From an uncultured Alphaproteobacteria bacterium (GTDB lineage: Bacteria; Pseudomonadota; Alphaproteobacteria; HIMB59; GCA-002718135), in NCBI GenBank assembly GCA_902591485.1, contig CACJAV010000005.1, positions 24,468-88,467 on the forward strand: a stretch of 64,000 nt of DNA, read 5' to 3'. Made by a program: the position numbers and the translations under genes. The notes under the pieces are model-generated. The model was not told the origin of the DNA and did not search any database. It saw only the letters and a list, made by a program, of their open reading frames with translations. Positions 17,990 through 27,362 of the stretch are shown piece by piece (the first letter of the stretch is position 1; every line of letters starts with the position of its first letter).

Positions 17990-18612
17990 TTTTGCTTAGA
18001 TAAAGTATAAATATCTTTTTGAATATTAATTATTCCTTCATTTTTTTTGGTACTCGTAAAAAAAAAATTATTAAAATATTTTTTATATGATTTCATTAAA
18101 CTTTGCATAGAATTTTCAAGATTTGATAAATAAGACTGCGAGCATTTATCAATTTTTGTAAAAACTATTGAAAAATTTCTTTCCGCCTCACTAATTAGAT
18201 CAAACATATCAATATCAATATTTTTTACACCTACTTTGGCATCAATTAATACATATGCATGTATCAAATTTAATTGGTTCATAATATATTCTTCAATTAA
18301 AATACCAAGATTATCTCTCATCACTTTCGATACCTTGGCATAACCATAGCCAGGTAAATCAACAAGATTGATATTTTCGTTAATCATAAAAATATTTATA
18401 GCTTGGGTTCTTCCTGGAGTCTTGGAAATTCTAGCTAGATTTTTCGTTTTAGTAATTGCATTTATCATGCTTGATTTTCCAACATTTGATCTGCCAATAA
18501 AACAACAATCATTAATACTTTTTATTTTTTTAATAGTTTTATATGATTGAAATGATCCAATAAATTTATTTGAATTAAAAAAATTTTTTAGAGATTTATT
18601 TCCATTACTCAT
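17986..18612 (-). CDS. engB: Ribosome biogenesis GTPase EngB (YihA/YsxC)
   Basis: EngB is a small GTPase needed for late 50S subunit assembly. The 208-residue protein has the P-loop IGRSNVGKSSMINAI (39-53), switch II DLPGYGYAKV and the FTKID guanine-specificity motif. The stretch between is as in the family, with a C-terminal TSTKKNEGI. It overlaps yidC by eight bases at the upstream end and argB by four downstream. Confidence 0.95.
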   Translation of the reverse strand: MSNGNKSLKNFFNSNKFIGSFQSYKTIKKIKSINDCCFIGRSNVGKSSMINAITKTKNLARISKTPGRTQAINIFMINENINLVDLPGYGYAKVSKVMRDNLGILIEEYIMNQLNLIHAYVLIDAKVGVKNIDIDMFDLISEAERNFSIVFTKIDKCSQSYLSNLENSMQSLMKSYKKYFNNFFFTSTKKNEGIINIQKDIYTLSKQK

Positions 18613-20332
18613 TTTTTGCGAGTATTTTTCTTTGAATAAACCATTGTTGTGCTATCGAAAGGATATTGTTTACAGACCAATACAAAACTAAGCCAGCTGC
18701 AAAACCCGCCAACACAAAGGTGAACACAAAAGGAAGTAATGCAAATATTTTAGCTTGAGTTGGATCTGTTGGCGCTGGGTTTAACTTTTGTTGCAGCCAC
18801 ATTGTTAAGCCCATAATTATTGGAAGAATACCAATATTTAGTAATGATAAAATTGGTGGCACATTCCAAGGCACCAAACCAAAAAGGATTAATATACCAA
18901 GTGGGTCAGGTGCTGATAAATCATGAATCCAACCATAGAATGGTGCATGATACATTTCGATAGTGACAAAAAGAACTTTATACAATGAGAAAAAAATTGG
19001 TATTTGAACTAGTATTGGTAAACAGCCAGCAACAGGATTAGCTCCCTCTCTTTTGTAAAGTGCCATTAATTCTTGCTGCATTTTTTGACGATCATTTGGA
19101 TATGTTTCTTTAAGTCTTTGCATTTCTGGCTGAAGTTTTTTCATTTTGGCCATTGATTTAAAAGATGCGTGAGCCAAAGGAAAAAGGATTAACCGCATTA
19201 AAATAGTAAAAGCTATAATTGCTAAACCAAAATTTCCAACGTAACCAAAAAACCAATTTATTGAATAAGAAACAGGTTTTGTTAAAAATGCAAACCAACC
19301 CCAATCAATTGCATCAGTAAATCGAGGAATTGAGAGTGTTTTGTCATAATCGCTTAAAATATTTAATTTTTTTGCACCTGCAAATAATCTACCATCATAT
19401 TGAATTGATTCACCAGGTGCAATTTTGAAAATTTTGCCAACATATCCAGTTCTATAATTATCTCTCCCATTATTTCCATGACGATAATTCACATTAATAG
19501 GTTCATTCGGATCTGGAATTAAAACGGACATCCAATATTTATCCGTAAATCCTAACCAACCGCCTTGACCTTTTGCATCACAGAATTCATCTTTTACAGT
19601 CATACTTGCTGAACAATCATCAAGTAAATCATCATAACTTTTTTCAAGAAGCTCATCATCTACAAGACTAATTAAACCTTCATGTAAAATAAAAAAATTA
19701 ATGGTCTTTGGCGTATTGATTCTTTTGATTAATCGATAAGGATATATTTCTAGTACTTTTGAACTATCATTAATAACCTTCTGAGTTATTGAAAACATAT
19801 AATTATCATCAACAGAAATAGTAATTATAAATGTATTATTTTCATCACTAACCCAACTTAAGTTTATTTCATTACCTGGTGAAAGATTTGTTGAGTCGGT
19901 ATTCCAAACTGTTTCTAAGTTAGGAAGTTGTACATTTTGATCACCTAAAGATTTCCAGCCTAGCTCAATATAATAGGGGTTGGAAGTTCCATCAGGTGAT
20001 AATAAGTCAACATTTGCTGACTCTTCATCTAGACTTACTTTATAATTAGAGAGTGTTAAATCGTCTAACAATGCACCTTTTAAATTTATAGATCCAGTTA
20101 AAGAGGGCGTATTTATTTTTATTCTTTGATCAACAGAAAGAATATCTTCTTTTGGTTTTGCAATTTCTACTACATTTATTTTTTGATTATCAATCGATGC
20201 AGCAGGGGCTAAAATTTCATTCTCTGAATTTTGAACTGGTTCACTTATAGGTGTTGGCATAAGAAACTGAAAGAAAACAATAATGGCAATTGAAATAGCT
20301 ATTGCTAAAAATAAGTTTTTTTGTTCATTCAT
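18605..20332 (-). CDS. yidC: Membrane protein insertase YidC
   Basis: YidC inserts and folds inner-membrane proteins alone or with SecYEG. The 575-residue protein has an N-terminal membrane segment (about 6-24, [18 protein letters not shown]), a large periplasmic beta-sandwich domain to about residue 345, and a C-terminal conserved region with five hydrophobic segments. That region contains [20 protein letters not shown] with the conserved Arg in the first core helix. Length matches other Gram-negative YidC. It overlaps yidD by four bases. Confidence 0.95.
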   Translation of the reverse strand: MNEQKNLFLAIAISIAIIVFFQFLMPTPISEPVQNSENEILAPAASIDNQKINVVEIAKPKEDILSVDQRIKINTPSLTGSINLKGALLDDLTLSNYKVSLDEESANVDLLSPDGTSNPYYIELGWKSLGDQNVQLPNLETVWNTDSTNLSPGNEINLSWVSDENNTFIITISVDDNYMFSITQKVINDSSKVLEIYPYRLIKRINTPKTINFFILHEGLISLVDDELLEKSYDDLLDDCSASMTVKDEFCDAKGQGGWLGFTDKYWMSVLIPDPNEPINVNYRHGNNGRDNYRTGYVGKIFKIAPGESIQYDGRLFAGAKKLNILSDYDKTLSIPRFTDAIDWGWFAFLTKPVSYSINWFFGYVGNFGLAIIAFTILMRLILFPLAHASFKSMAKMKKLQPEMQRLKETYPNDRQKMQQELMALYKREGANPVAGCLPILVQIPIFFSLYKVLFVTIEMYHAPFYGWIHDLSAPDPLGILILFGLVPWNVPPILSLLNIGILPIIMGLTMWLQQKLNPAPTDPTQAKIFALLPFVFTFVLAGFAAGLVLYWSVNNILSIAQQWFIQRKILAKNE

Positions 20333-20574
20333 TTATTTTCTACCTTTTTTGTTGGTATGGGATCGTAGCCATGACCACCCCATGGATGACACTTTCCAAT
20401 TCGTTTAATTGTTAAATAAGATCCTTTTATTAATCCATATGATCTCAATGACTCCATAGCGTACTCAGAACAAGTAGGCATGAAACGACAATTTGAACCT
20501 AATAATGGTGATATTATTAATTGATATCCACGTATAAGTATAAGTAAGGGAAAGGTTGCAACTTTATTTAACAT
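20329..20574 (-). CDS. yidD: Membrane protein insertion efficiency factor YidD
   Basis: This 81-residue amphipathic protein has the family core [23 protein letters not shown] (quoted in part: [17 protein letters not shown]) and [14 protein letters not shown] near the C-terminus. It lies between rnpA (11-base overlap) and yidC (4-base overlap), the classic location. It assists insertion of membrane proteins at the inner face of the membrane. Confidence 0.93.
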   Translation of the reverse strand: MLNKVATFPLLILIRGYQLIISPLLGSNCRFMPTCSEYAMESLRSYGLIKGSYLTIKRIGKCHPWGGHGYDPIPTKKVENK

Positions 20575-20896
20575 GAATAATGCTCTCCATCTCTTCCAAT
20601 AAGGTTTTAAACTTGGTATCTAAAATTGATAATTTGGCTATTAGCACATAATACGTATTTGTTTTACCTTTTATCAATATTTTTTTTGCTAATTCTCTCA
20701 TAATCCTTTTGGCTTTATTTCTCTTAACCGCATTCCCAATTTTTTTTGTTGCCGTATAACCAACACCTATTTTTCCATCTAGATCTTGATTTAATAATTT
20801 TTGCACATTAATATTTTTACTTCGAATGAAAACACCTTTGTCACGGATATGGACAAATGTTGCTCTTTTTTTTATAGTAAATAACTGAGGGGCCAT
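20564..20896 (-). CDS. rnpA: Ribonuclease P protein component
   Basis: RnpA is the basic protein subunit of RNase P that helps process tRNA 5' ends. The 110-residue product is Lys/Arg-rich and contains the signature [20 protein letters not shown] (RNR-type motif) in its middle. The sequence identity is modest elsewhere, as usual for this family. It follows rpmH by 12 bases and overlaps yidD by 11. Confidence 0.92.
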   Translation of the reverse strand: MAPQLFTIKKRATFVHIRDKGVFIRSKNINVQKLLNQDLDGKIGVGYTATKKIGNAVKRNKAKRIMRELAKKILIKGKTNTYYVLIAKLSILDTKFKTLLEEMESIIHVK

Positions 20897-20908
20897 ATGG
20901 CGGCCATA

Positions 20909-21043
20909 TTAAGCGCTAAGCTGAGCTCTTCCTTTAGCACGACGACGATTTATGATCTGCCTTCCAGCTTTTGTTGCCATTCGAGCACGAAAACCATGTC
21001 TGCGTTTTCTTATTAATTTGCTTGGTTGATAAGTTCTTTTCAT
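20909..21043 (-). CDS. rpmH: 50S ribosomal protein L34
   Basis: A 44-residue frame runs from ATG at 21043 to TAA at 20909. The product begins [18 protein letters not shown] and continues with [11 protein letters not shown] and [12 protein letters not shown], the full L34 consensus. A longer reading frame over the same bases (20934-21116) is in another frame and is not a gene. rpmH heads the rnpA-yidD-yidC operon and is divergent from panC across 67 bases. Confidence 0.97.
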   Translation of the reverse strand: MKRTYQPSKLIRKRRHGFRARMATKAGRQIINRRRAKGRAQLSA

Positions 21044-21110
21044 TTTTATTTAATTTTTCGGACCTATTACGAATTGATCCTATATAAGTCAAATAGATAG
21101 TCAATAAAAC

Positions 21111-21944
21111 ATGCAAATAGTCAAAAAAATATCAGAAATAAGAGAAATATTGTCTGATTTAGACAAAAATAATTCAAAAATTAATCTTATTCCCACTATG
21201 GGAAATATACATGAGGGTCATTTGTCTCTTCTAAAAGAGGCAAATAAATATGAGGGTATAAATGTAGTTAGTATATTTATTAACCCCACCCAATTTAATG
21301 ATATTAAAGATTTTGAAAATTACCCAAATACCTTTGATCAAGACGTAAACTTGTTATCTAAAAATAATTGTGAAATTATTTTTGCACCTAATATAAATGA
21401 AATGTATCCCAATGGTCTTGAAACAAAAAAAACTATTTTTGAATACAGAGAAATTTTGTGTGATGTGTTTAGACCAGGTCATTTTGATGGGGTAACTACA
21501 GTTGTTAAAATGCTGCTAAACATTATAAAACCATCAAATGTTTTTCTTGGAGAAAAAGATTTTCAGCAATTAAAAATATTAGAAACATTAATCATTCAAA
21601 ATAAATTAAAAACAAATTTGGTTAAATGTTCATCAATTAGAAGTTCGAATGGGATGAGCTTATCGTCACGATATACTAAATTTAGCACAAAAGAAAAAAC
21701 TCAATTCGAAAAGTGTGCTCAAATCATAAACAAGAATTTATTAGATCTAATAAATTCATTTGATACTAAAATTCTTGAAAACATTAAAAAAGAATTACAA
21801 AGCATTGGAATTTCAAAAATTGATTATTGTGAAGTAAGAGAGGAAAATAATTTAGAAATTTCTAACACAAATATAAATTCTAGATTATTCTTGGCATTCT
21901 ATGTGAATGAGATAAGAATTATTGATAACTTTGTTTTGTATTAA
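21111..21944 (+). CDS. panC: Pantothenate synthetase
   Basis: PanC joins pantoate and beta-alanine with ATP to make pantothenate for coenzyme A. The 277-residue enzyme has PTMGNIHEGHLSLL with the HxGH nucleotide-site motif, FINPTQF, RPGHFDGVTTVV, FLGEKDFQQL and SSRYTKF near the end of the catalytic core. Length is typical. There is no panB next to it. Its stop shares TTAA (21941-21944) with the convergent oxidase-family gene. Confidence 0.94.
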   Translation: MQIVKKISEIREILSDLDKNNSKINLIPTMGNIHEGHLSLLKEANKYEGINVVSIFINPTQFNDIKDFENYPNTFDQDVNLLSKNNCEIIFAPNINEMYPNGLETKKTIFEYREILCDVFRPGHFDGVTTVVKMLLNIIKPSNVFLGEKDFQQLKILETLIIQNKLKTNLVKCSSIRSSNGMSLSSRYTKFSTKEKTQFEKCAQIINKNLLDLINSFDTKILENIKKELQSIGISKIDYCEVREENNLEISNTNINSRLFLAFYVNEIRIIDNFVLY

Positions 21945-22549
21945 GGTATTAACCATTCAAAGTTTTTATTATTTTCTTTAAAAGTAATTTTTAATCTTCT
22001 GTGTCCGCTTGCTTCTAAATATAACCAATCTATTTCTTTTATTTTATTTTGTACAACTGTGAAGTTTTTATATCCTTTTTCACTCTCTTCCATAGAGGGT
22101 TCTTTTCCCTGAAGATTTATATCAATGCCATCTTCAGGAATATTTGTAGAAGTGCTAGGTGCTTTTTTTGTCAAATAGCACTTCCTGCTGAATAATTTTG
22201 TTTTATTCCACCTCTCTTCAGTAAGTAAATTTTGATTATTAATGATTGAAATTGTTTTTATTCGTAGTTGAACTTTTAGCTTGTAATCATAAAATACAAA
22301 TAAAGAATTTTCATTTTTTGCAAGATCTTCTACTTTAGGAGATCTAAAATCTGTATGAAAATTTAAAATCATATTTTCACTATCAAAATCTCTTAAAACG
22401 ACAACTCTTGACTCAATACTATTTTGTTTGTTAATAGTTGAAAAGACTGGAGTATGAAAGTCGTGTTTTCTATCCTTTGCTCCTCGAGACAAATTTCTTT
22501 TAATATCCTCGAATATTTCTTTAGTATTTTCTTTTGAAAACGTCGACAT
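21941..22549 (-). CDS. Pyridoxamine 5'-phosphate oxidase-family flavoprotein
   Basis: This 202-residue protein has the split-barrel FMN-binding fold. RVVVLRDFDSENMILNFHTD followed by RSPKVEDL and FVFYDYKLKVQLRIK matches the PNPOx N-terminal half, and WLYLEASGHRRLKI resembles the C-terminal dimerisation segment. It lacks clear PdxH substrate signatures, so I name only the family. I chose the ATG at 22549 rather than the in-frame TTG at 22552. It is convergent with panC and divergent from cca. Confidence 0.75.
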   Translation of the reverse strand: MSTFSKENTKEIFEDIKRNLSRGAKDRKHDFHTPVFSTINKQNSIESRVVVLRDFDSENMILNFHTDFRSPKVEDLAKNENSLFVFYDYKLKVQLRIKTISIINNQNLLTEERWNKTKLFSRKCYLTKKAPSTSTNIPEDGIDINLQGKEPSMEESEKGYKNFTVVQNKIKEIDWLYLEASGHRRLKITFKENNKNFEWLIP

Positions 22550-22589
22550 CAATCATGTAATATAATTTGTTTTAGAAAAATAGCTAGAG

Positions 22590-23375
22590 ATGAACACTGA
22601 TAAAATAACTAATTTACTTGATCAGGAATCTATTAAATATTTATTTTCAATTTTTCATAATTATAAATCTGAAATTCGCTTGGTAGGTGGAAGTATAAGA
22701 GATACTTTAATTGATAGAGATGTAAAAGATATAGACTCAGCAACTCCTCTTGAACCCGATGAAGTATTGGCTTTATTGAAGGAGAATAATATTGAATACG
22801 ATGACTATGCGTTACGATATGGATCTATTATTGCTTATATAAATAATAAAAAAATTCAAATTACTACATTAAGAGAAGATATTAATCAGCTTGGAAGACA
22901 TACTTCAGTTTTGTATACTAAAGATTGGAAAAAAGATGCTGCAAGAAGAGATTTCACTTTTAATGCACTTTATCTTGGAATTGATCAAACAGTATATGAT
23001 TTTTACAATGGGGAAAAAGATTTAAAGGAAAAGAAAATAAAATTTATTGGTGAAATTGAAGATAGAATAAAAGAAGATTATCTTAGAATATACAGATACT
23101 TTCGTTTTCTGGGTCTATTTGATCAACCTGAAATAGATGATACAACTCAGTTATTTGTTGAAAAATATATTCATGAGTCTTTAGTTGTTTTAACAAATGA
23201 TGTCATACGTCAAGAAGTCTTAAAAATGTTTAATATGCCTTTTCCATTGAATTGTTTTTTTCAATCACATGATAAATTTAAGTGGGTTGAAATTATAAAA
23301 GAACATTTTACCAAAACTAATTATACGTTAGGGTTAGAGAGATGTCTTAATAGAATTGATAGCATTATAAATTGA
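22590..23375 (+). CDS. cca: CCA tRNA nucleotidyltransferase / poly(A) polymerase family, short form
   Basis: The class II nucleotidyltransferase head is complete: LVGGSIRDTLIDR, the catalytic DIDSAT (D-x-D) near 47-52, ITTLRED, AARRDFTFNALY, and the neck region EDYLRIYRYFRFLG. The protein stops at 261 residues, while alphaproteobacterial CCA enzymes are usually near 380-420, so most of the body and tail domain is absent. Only 30 bases separate the stop from the next gene, which rules out a simple frameshift hiding the rest. It probably still repairs tRNA CCA ends. Confidence 0.85.
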   Translation: MNTDKITNLLDQESIKYLFSIFHNYKSEIRLVGGSIRDTLIDRDVKDIDSATPLEPDEVLALLKENNIEYDDYALRYGSIIAYINNKKIQITTLREDINQLGRHTSVLYTKDWKKDAARRDFTFNALYLGIDQTVYDFYNGEKDLKEKKIKFIGEIEDRIKEDYLRIYRYFRFLGLFDQPEIDDTTQLFVEKYIHESLVVLTNDVIRQEVLKMFNMPFPLNCFFQSHDKFKWVEIIKEHFTKTNYTLGLERCLNRIDSIIN

Positions 23376-23405
23376 AAATCAAAAATTAACTACCATTTAA
23401 GCATT

Positions 23406-24263
23406 ATGAGAAAAATTGTAGCTATCAAAGATTGTATGAAAACTTTTGAAGGGGATGGTATTCCTGTAACAAGAGCCTTTCCTGTTCCTGAAATGAGAGA
23501 AAATGATCCGTTTCTTTTATTTGATCACTTTGGGCCAATAAATTATGAACCAGGAGGAGCAACGGGTGTGCCTGCTCATCCCCACTGTGGGTTTGAAGCC
23601 ATAACATATCTATTAGACGGGGAAGTTGAACATAAAGATTCTTGGGGTGGTCAAGCAGCTATTGAAACAGGAGACATTCAATGGATGACAACTGGTTCAG
23701 GCCTCATACACTCAGAATTAGTGACAGATAAATTTAAAAACAGTGGGGGAGTAATGCAGGGTTTACAGATTTGGGTAAACCTTCCTCACAAAAATAAAAA
23801 AGTAAAACCTTGGTATCAACATATTAAAAAAAATGACATCCCTACTATCTATGAGGGCAATGATGTTTTATTAAAAGTATTGGTCGGTACAGTTAAAAAC
23901 ATTTCTTCAGCTGTTCAAACTTACTCCCCAGTTTCAATTTTTGATGTTCAGTTTGCTAAACCAAGCTTGATAGATTTAGATATCCCAAAAAATCAAACAG
24001 TAATGATCTATGTAATAGATGGAGAGTTGAAATTTCATGATGATAATCAAATTGCTAGAAAAGGGCAGATGATTTATTTTGATCAGTCATCTGATATGAT
24101 TAATTTAACATCCATTTCTCCAAATGGATCTTACTTAGTTTTAGCTGGTGAGCCTCTAAATGAGCCTGTAGTTAGGTATGGGCCATTTGTGACAAATACG
24201 GAAGGGGATATGAAACAAGCAATGTTAGATTACCAGAATGGAAAAATGGGAATGCTTAGTTAA
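23406..24263 (+). CDS. Pirin family protein
   Basis: This 285-residue bicupin shows the pirin N-terminal signature: PFLLFDHFGP, then VPAHPHCGFEAITYLLDGE with metal-binding HPHxGFE, then DIQWMTTGSGLIHSE. The C-terminal cupin half (about 160-285) is conserved in shape but without clear metal ligands. Some bacterial pirins have quercetinase activity and others act as redox-sensing partners; the role here is not known. Its stop shares TTAA (24260-24263) with trmL. Confidence 0.9.
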   Translation: MRKIVAIKDCMKTFEGDGIPVTRAFPVPEMRENDPFLLFDHFGPINYEPGGATGVPAHPHCGFEAITYLLDGEVEHKDSWGGQAAIETGDIQWMTTGSGLIHSELVTDKFKNSGGVMQGLQIWVNLPHKNKKVKPWYQHIKKNDIPTIYEGNDVLLKVLVGTVKNISSAVQTYSPVSIFDVQFAKPSLIDLDIPKNQTVMIYVIDGELKFHDDNQIARKGQMIYFDQSSDMINLTSISPNGSYLVLAGEPLNEPVVRYGPFVTNTEGDMKQAMLDYQNGKMGMLS

Positions 24264-24712
24264 ATTTTATTAGTTTGTCGAAGACCTTCCCCAATAACTA
24301 ATGCAACAGTACTACTTAAGTTAATTGATCTTACTCCTTCTTTCATAGGTATAGTTAATCGGTGATCAACTAGTTGATGAATCTCTTCAGGCACGCCAGC
24401 GCTTTCCCTTCCAAATAAAAGAATATCAGTAGAGGAAAATTCGAATTTATATAAACTTTGACTAGCCTTGGTTGTCATCAATATTAATCGAAATTTATTT
24501 TTTTTTGTCCAATCGTAAAAATGCTGCCAATCAATATGCCTTTTGTATTCAATATGATTAATATAATCCATTGCACTTCTTTTGAATTTTTTGTCATCAA
24601 AAATAAAGCCCGTAGGCTCAATAATATCTACCGGAACGCCCAAGCATGCACCTAGACGAAAAATATTACCAGCATTTTGAGGTATGTCAGGTTGATAAAG
24701 AGCGATTCTCAT
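24260..24712 (-). CDS. trmL: tRNA (cytidine/uridine(34)-2'-O)-methyltransferase
   Basis: TrmL methylates the wobble ribose of certain leucine tRNAs using S-adenosylmethionine. The 150-residue SPOUT protein has YQPDIPQNAGNIFRLGACLG at the N-terminus, DILLFGRESAGVPEEIH, and the trefoil-knot segment IPMKEGVRSINLSSTVALVI. Length is that of the minimal single-domain family. It is divergent from petABC. Confidence 0.93.
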   Translation of the reverse strand: MRIALYQPDIPQNAGNIFRLGACLGVPVDIIEPTGFIFDDKKFKRSAMDYINHIEYKRHIDWQHFYDWTKKNKFRLILMTTKASQSLYKFEFSSTDILLFGRESAGVPEEIHQLVDHRLTIPMKEGVRSINLSSTVALVIGEGLRQTNKI

Positions 24713-24807
24713 GCTCTCTTGTCTACATTATTTTTATGATTGCGTCACGCTGGCACACATAATTTGGTATTTTTTTTCGAATTTAAGCTATAAGAGAAAA
24801 TCAATTT

Positions 24808-25335
24808 ATGGCAGAAAATTCCAATAATAAGAGAAGAGACTTTCTTCAATTAAGTACTGTTACTATCGGCGCAGTAGGAACAGCTGCATTCATTTGGCCT
24901 TTCCTAAAAAGTATGAATCCTGCTGAGGATACAATAGCTCTTGGAACAACAGAGGTAGATGTAAGTCAAATAGAAGAGGGGCAAAGTATTACAGTTAAAT
25001 GGCGAGGAAAGCCTGTATTTATTCGTAAAAGAACAAAAGATGAAATAGATGAAGCAAAAACTGTCAACATGTCTGATTTAAAAGATCCTGAGGAAGATAT
25101 TGACCGTGTTAAAAAAGATGAGTGGTTAGTGCTGGTTGGAGTTTGTACTCATTTAGGTTGTGTTCCACTTGGGCAAAAATTAACTGACTCAAAAGGTGAA
25201 TATAATGGCTGGTATTGTCCATGCCATGGATCACACTATGATACATCTGGTAGAATAAGAAAAGGACCCGCTCCTGAAAATCTTGCAGTACCTCCTTATT
25301 CTTTTTTAAATGATACAACAATTAAGATTGGTTAA
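24808..25335 (+). CDS. petA: Ubiquinol-cytochrome c reductase iron-sulfur (Rieske) subunit
   Basis: This is the Rieske subunit of respiratory complex III. The 175-residue protein has a twin-arginine targeting motif (RRDFLQL at 9-15) and a membrane anchor to about residue 33. The 2Fe-2S ligands are C113, H115 (CTHLGC, with disulfide C118) and C138, H140 (CPCHGSHYD). The globular domain faces the periplasm. It is first in petABC, with 5 bases to petB; the 95-base upstream region holds only a weak promoter. Confidence 0.96.
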   Translation: MAENSNNKRRDFLQLSTVTIGAVGTAAFIWPFLKSMNPAEDTIALGTTEVDVSQIEEGQSITVKWRGKPVFIRKRTKDEIDEAKTVNMSDLKDPEEDIDRVKKDEWLVLVGVCTHLGCVPLGQKLTDSKGEYNGWYCPCHGSHYDTSGRIRKGPAPENLAVPPYSFLNDTTIKIG

Positions 25336-25340
25336 TACGT

Positions 25341-26606
25341 ATGAGTGGTAATTCAGAGCCTAGAAAATATAAAAATCCTGTTTTAAATTGGATCGAATTT
25401 CGACTTCCAATAATTTCTTATTTTGAAAAAGAGTATGGTGATTATCCAATGCCTAAGAACTGTAATTATTTTTGGAGCTTTGGCGCTTTAGCAACAATAA
25501 CATTGGTTACAATGATAGTTAGCGGAATTTTTCTTGCAATGAACTATACCCCGCATACTGAAATGGCTTTTGATAGTGTTGAGAGAATCATGAGAGATGT
25601 TAACTATGGATGGCTATTAAGATACATTCATTCCAATGGCGCAGCATTCTTCTTCATTATTGTTTATATTCATATTGTAAGAGGTATGTATTATGGTTCA
25701 TACAAATACCCAAGAGAACTCAATTGGATTTTGGGTGTATTTATATATCTTTTGATGATGGCAACTTCATTTCTTGGATATACACTTCCGTGGGGGCAAA
25801 TGTCTTACTGGGGTGCTACGGTAATAACAAATTTATTTAGCGCTATTCCATTCATAGGTGAAGGATTAAAGACTTGGTTGCTTGGTGATTACACTGTTGG
25901 TAATGCTACACTAAATAGATTTTTTGCTCTCCACTACGTCCTTCCGTTTGTGATTTTTGGTATTGTTGGCTTACATGTTGCAGCAGTTCATGTTCATGGA
26001 TCAAATAATCCTGCAGGCATAGACATTAGATCTAAGAACGATACAGTCAACTTTTTTCCTTACATGTTAATTAAAGACACCATTGCTGTTTGTGTATTTG
26101 GTGTTCTTATTTCAGCTGTTATATTCTTTGGGCCAAACTTAATGGCAGAAGTTGATAATTATATACCAGCTGATCCATTAGTTACTCCTGCACATATTGT
26201 TCCAAATTGGTATTTAGCCCCATTCTATGCAATTTTACGAGCTGTACCTGATAAGTTAGGCGGGGTGGCGTTGATGTTTGGAGCAATTGCAATTCTTTTT
26301 GTGCTTCCATGGTTAGATACATCAAAAGTGAGAAGTTGTAATTTTAGACCAATGTACAAATGGTTCATGATGCTATTTTTTGTAAACTTTTTTGTCCTTG
26401 GTTATGTTGGAATGTTACCTGCTGAAGGTTTATATCTTTTAATTGCAAGAGTAGGGCTGGTATATTATTTTGGTTTTTTCCTTATTATTACACCTTTTAT
26501 TGGATGGATTGAAAAACCAAAGACACTTCCTGCTAGCATAAGTGATGTTTATTTGGGTGGTGGTAAAGACTCACCATTAACTGCTAGCCAAAAAGAAATT
26601 TATTAG
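25341..26606 (+). CDS. petB: Cytochrome b of the bc1 complex
   Basis: Cytochrome b binds the two b haems and forms the quinol-oxidising and quinone-reducing sites of complex III. The 421-residue protein has eight expected hydrophobic helices, the haem-ligand region around WLLRYIHSNGAAFFFIIVYI, and LPWGQMSYWGATVI. The PEWY-type Qo-site tetrapeptide appears here as PNWY in IVPNWYLAPFYAIL, so the usual glutamate is replaced by asparagine. The last helix is followed by a short tail. petC starts at the next base. Confidence 0.95.
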   Translation: MSGNSEPRKYKNPVLNWIEFRLPIISYFEKEYGDYPMPKNCNYFWSFGALATITLVTMIVSGIFLAMNYTPHTEMAFDSVERIMRDVNYGWLLRYIHSNGAAFFFIIVYIHIVRGMYYGSYKYPRELNWILGVFIYLLMMATSFLGYTLPWGQMSYWGATVITNLFSAIPFIGEGLKTWLLGDYTVGNATLNRFFALHYVLPFVIFGIVGLHVAAVHVHGSNNPAGIDIRSKNDTVNFFPYMLIKDTIAVCVFGVLISAVIFFGPNLMAEVDNYIPADPLVTPAHIVPNWYLAPFYAILRAVPDKLGGVALMFGAIAILFVLPWLDTSKVRSCNFRPMYKWFMMLFFVNFFVLGYVGMLPAEGLYLLIARVGLVYYFGFFLIITPFIGWIEKPKTLPASISDVYLGGGKDSPLTASQKEIY

Positions 26607-27362
26607 ATGACAAAAATATTAATATTAATTTTAACTCTAATTTTTACATTTAACGTTCATGCTGCTGAGTCAAATAAAGGATCTATGCCAAAACATGAAT
26701 GGTCATTTAATGGTATAACAGGAACCTTTGATAGAGCTGCATTACAACGAGGTTTTAAGGTTTACAGAGAAGTTTGTGCTGGATGCCATTCAATGAAATT
26801 GCTCTACTATAGAGATCTTTTGGATATAGGATTTTCTGAAGCGCAAGTAAAAGCTATTGCAGCTGAGCATGATGTCTTAGACGGTCCAAATGATGAGGGT
26901 GAAATGTTTGAAAGACCTGCGCGTCCTGCAGATAGATTTGTTAATCCTTATCTAAATGATAATGAAGCAAGAGCTAATAACAACGGTGCTTACCCACCTG
27001 ATCTAAGTGTTATCACAAAGGCTAGAAGATACGGTGAAGACTATATTTATAATTTATTAATGGGTTACGAAGAGGCTCCTGAGGAATTAGAAGTTGGTGA
27101 TGGCATGTATTACAATAAATGGATGGATGGTAATCAAATTGCTATGCCTGCACCAATCTATGATGGTAGTGTGGATTACGATGATGGAACAGACAATAAT
27201 GCCGCTCAACTATCTGAAGATGTTGTTACGTTTTTAAAATGGTCAGCTGAGCCTGAGCTCGAAGTAAGAAAGAATTTAGGTATCAAAGTTATTTTATTTT
27301 TCTTAGTTCTTGGAACAATAGTGTATTTAGCAAAAAATAGATTGTGGAGGGAAGTGCACTAA
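26607..27362 (+). CDS. petC: Cytochrome c1 of the bc1 complex
   Basis: Cytochrome c1 passes electrons from the Rieske protein to soluble or membrane cytochrome c. The 251-residue protein has a cleavable signal (about 1-19, ending VHAA), haem site CAGCH at 57-61, the Met ligand region in NQIAMPAPI and a C-terminal anchor (about 227-244). Length is typical. Its stop overlaps that of ychF (CTAA, 27359-27362). Confidence 0.95.
   Translation: MTKILILILTLIFTFNVHAAESNKGSMPKHEWSFNGITGTFDRAALQRGFKVYREVCAGCHSMKLLYYRDLLDIGFSEAQVKAIAAEHDVLDGPNDEGEMFERPARPADRFVNPYLNDNEARANNNGAYPPDLSVITKARRYGEDYIYNLLMGYEEAPEELEVGDGMYYNKWMDGNQIAMPAPIYDGSVDYDDGTDNNAAQLSEDVVTFLKWSAEPELEVRKNLGIKVILFFLVLGTIVYLAKNRLWREVH

Noticed and set aside
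21064-21104. Sigma-70 promoters in the rpmH/panC gap
   Set aside because: Two TTGACT boxes on the minus strand look like -35 elements, but no convincing -10 sits at the right distance, so I did not list them.
20934-21116. A 60-codon open frame over the L34 gene
   Set aside because: It is a different frame over rpmH, which encodes a perfect L34; the frame has no independent support.
22590-23375. Frameshifted longer cca gene
   Set aside because: Only 30 bases lie between the stop and the next gene, so no hidden C-terminal domain can follow.
24743-24768. Sigma-54-like TGGCAC box upstream of petA
   Set aside because: TGGCAC is present but the matching TTGC element at the required spacing is absent, and a sigma-54 promoter would be unexpected for petABC.
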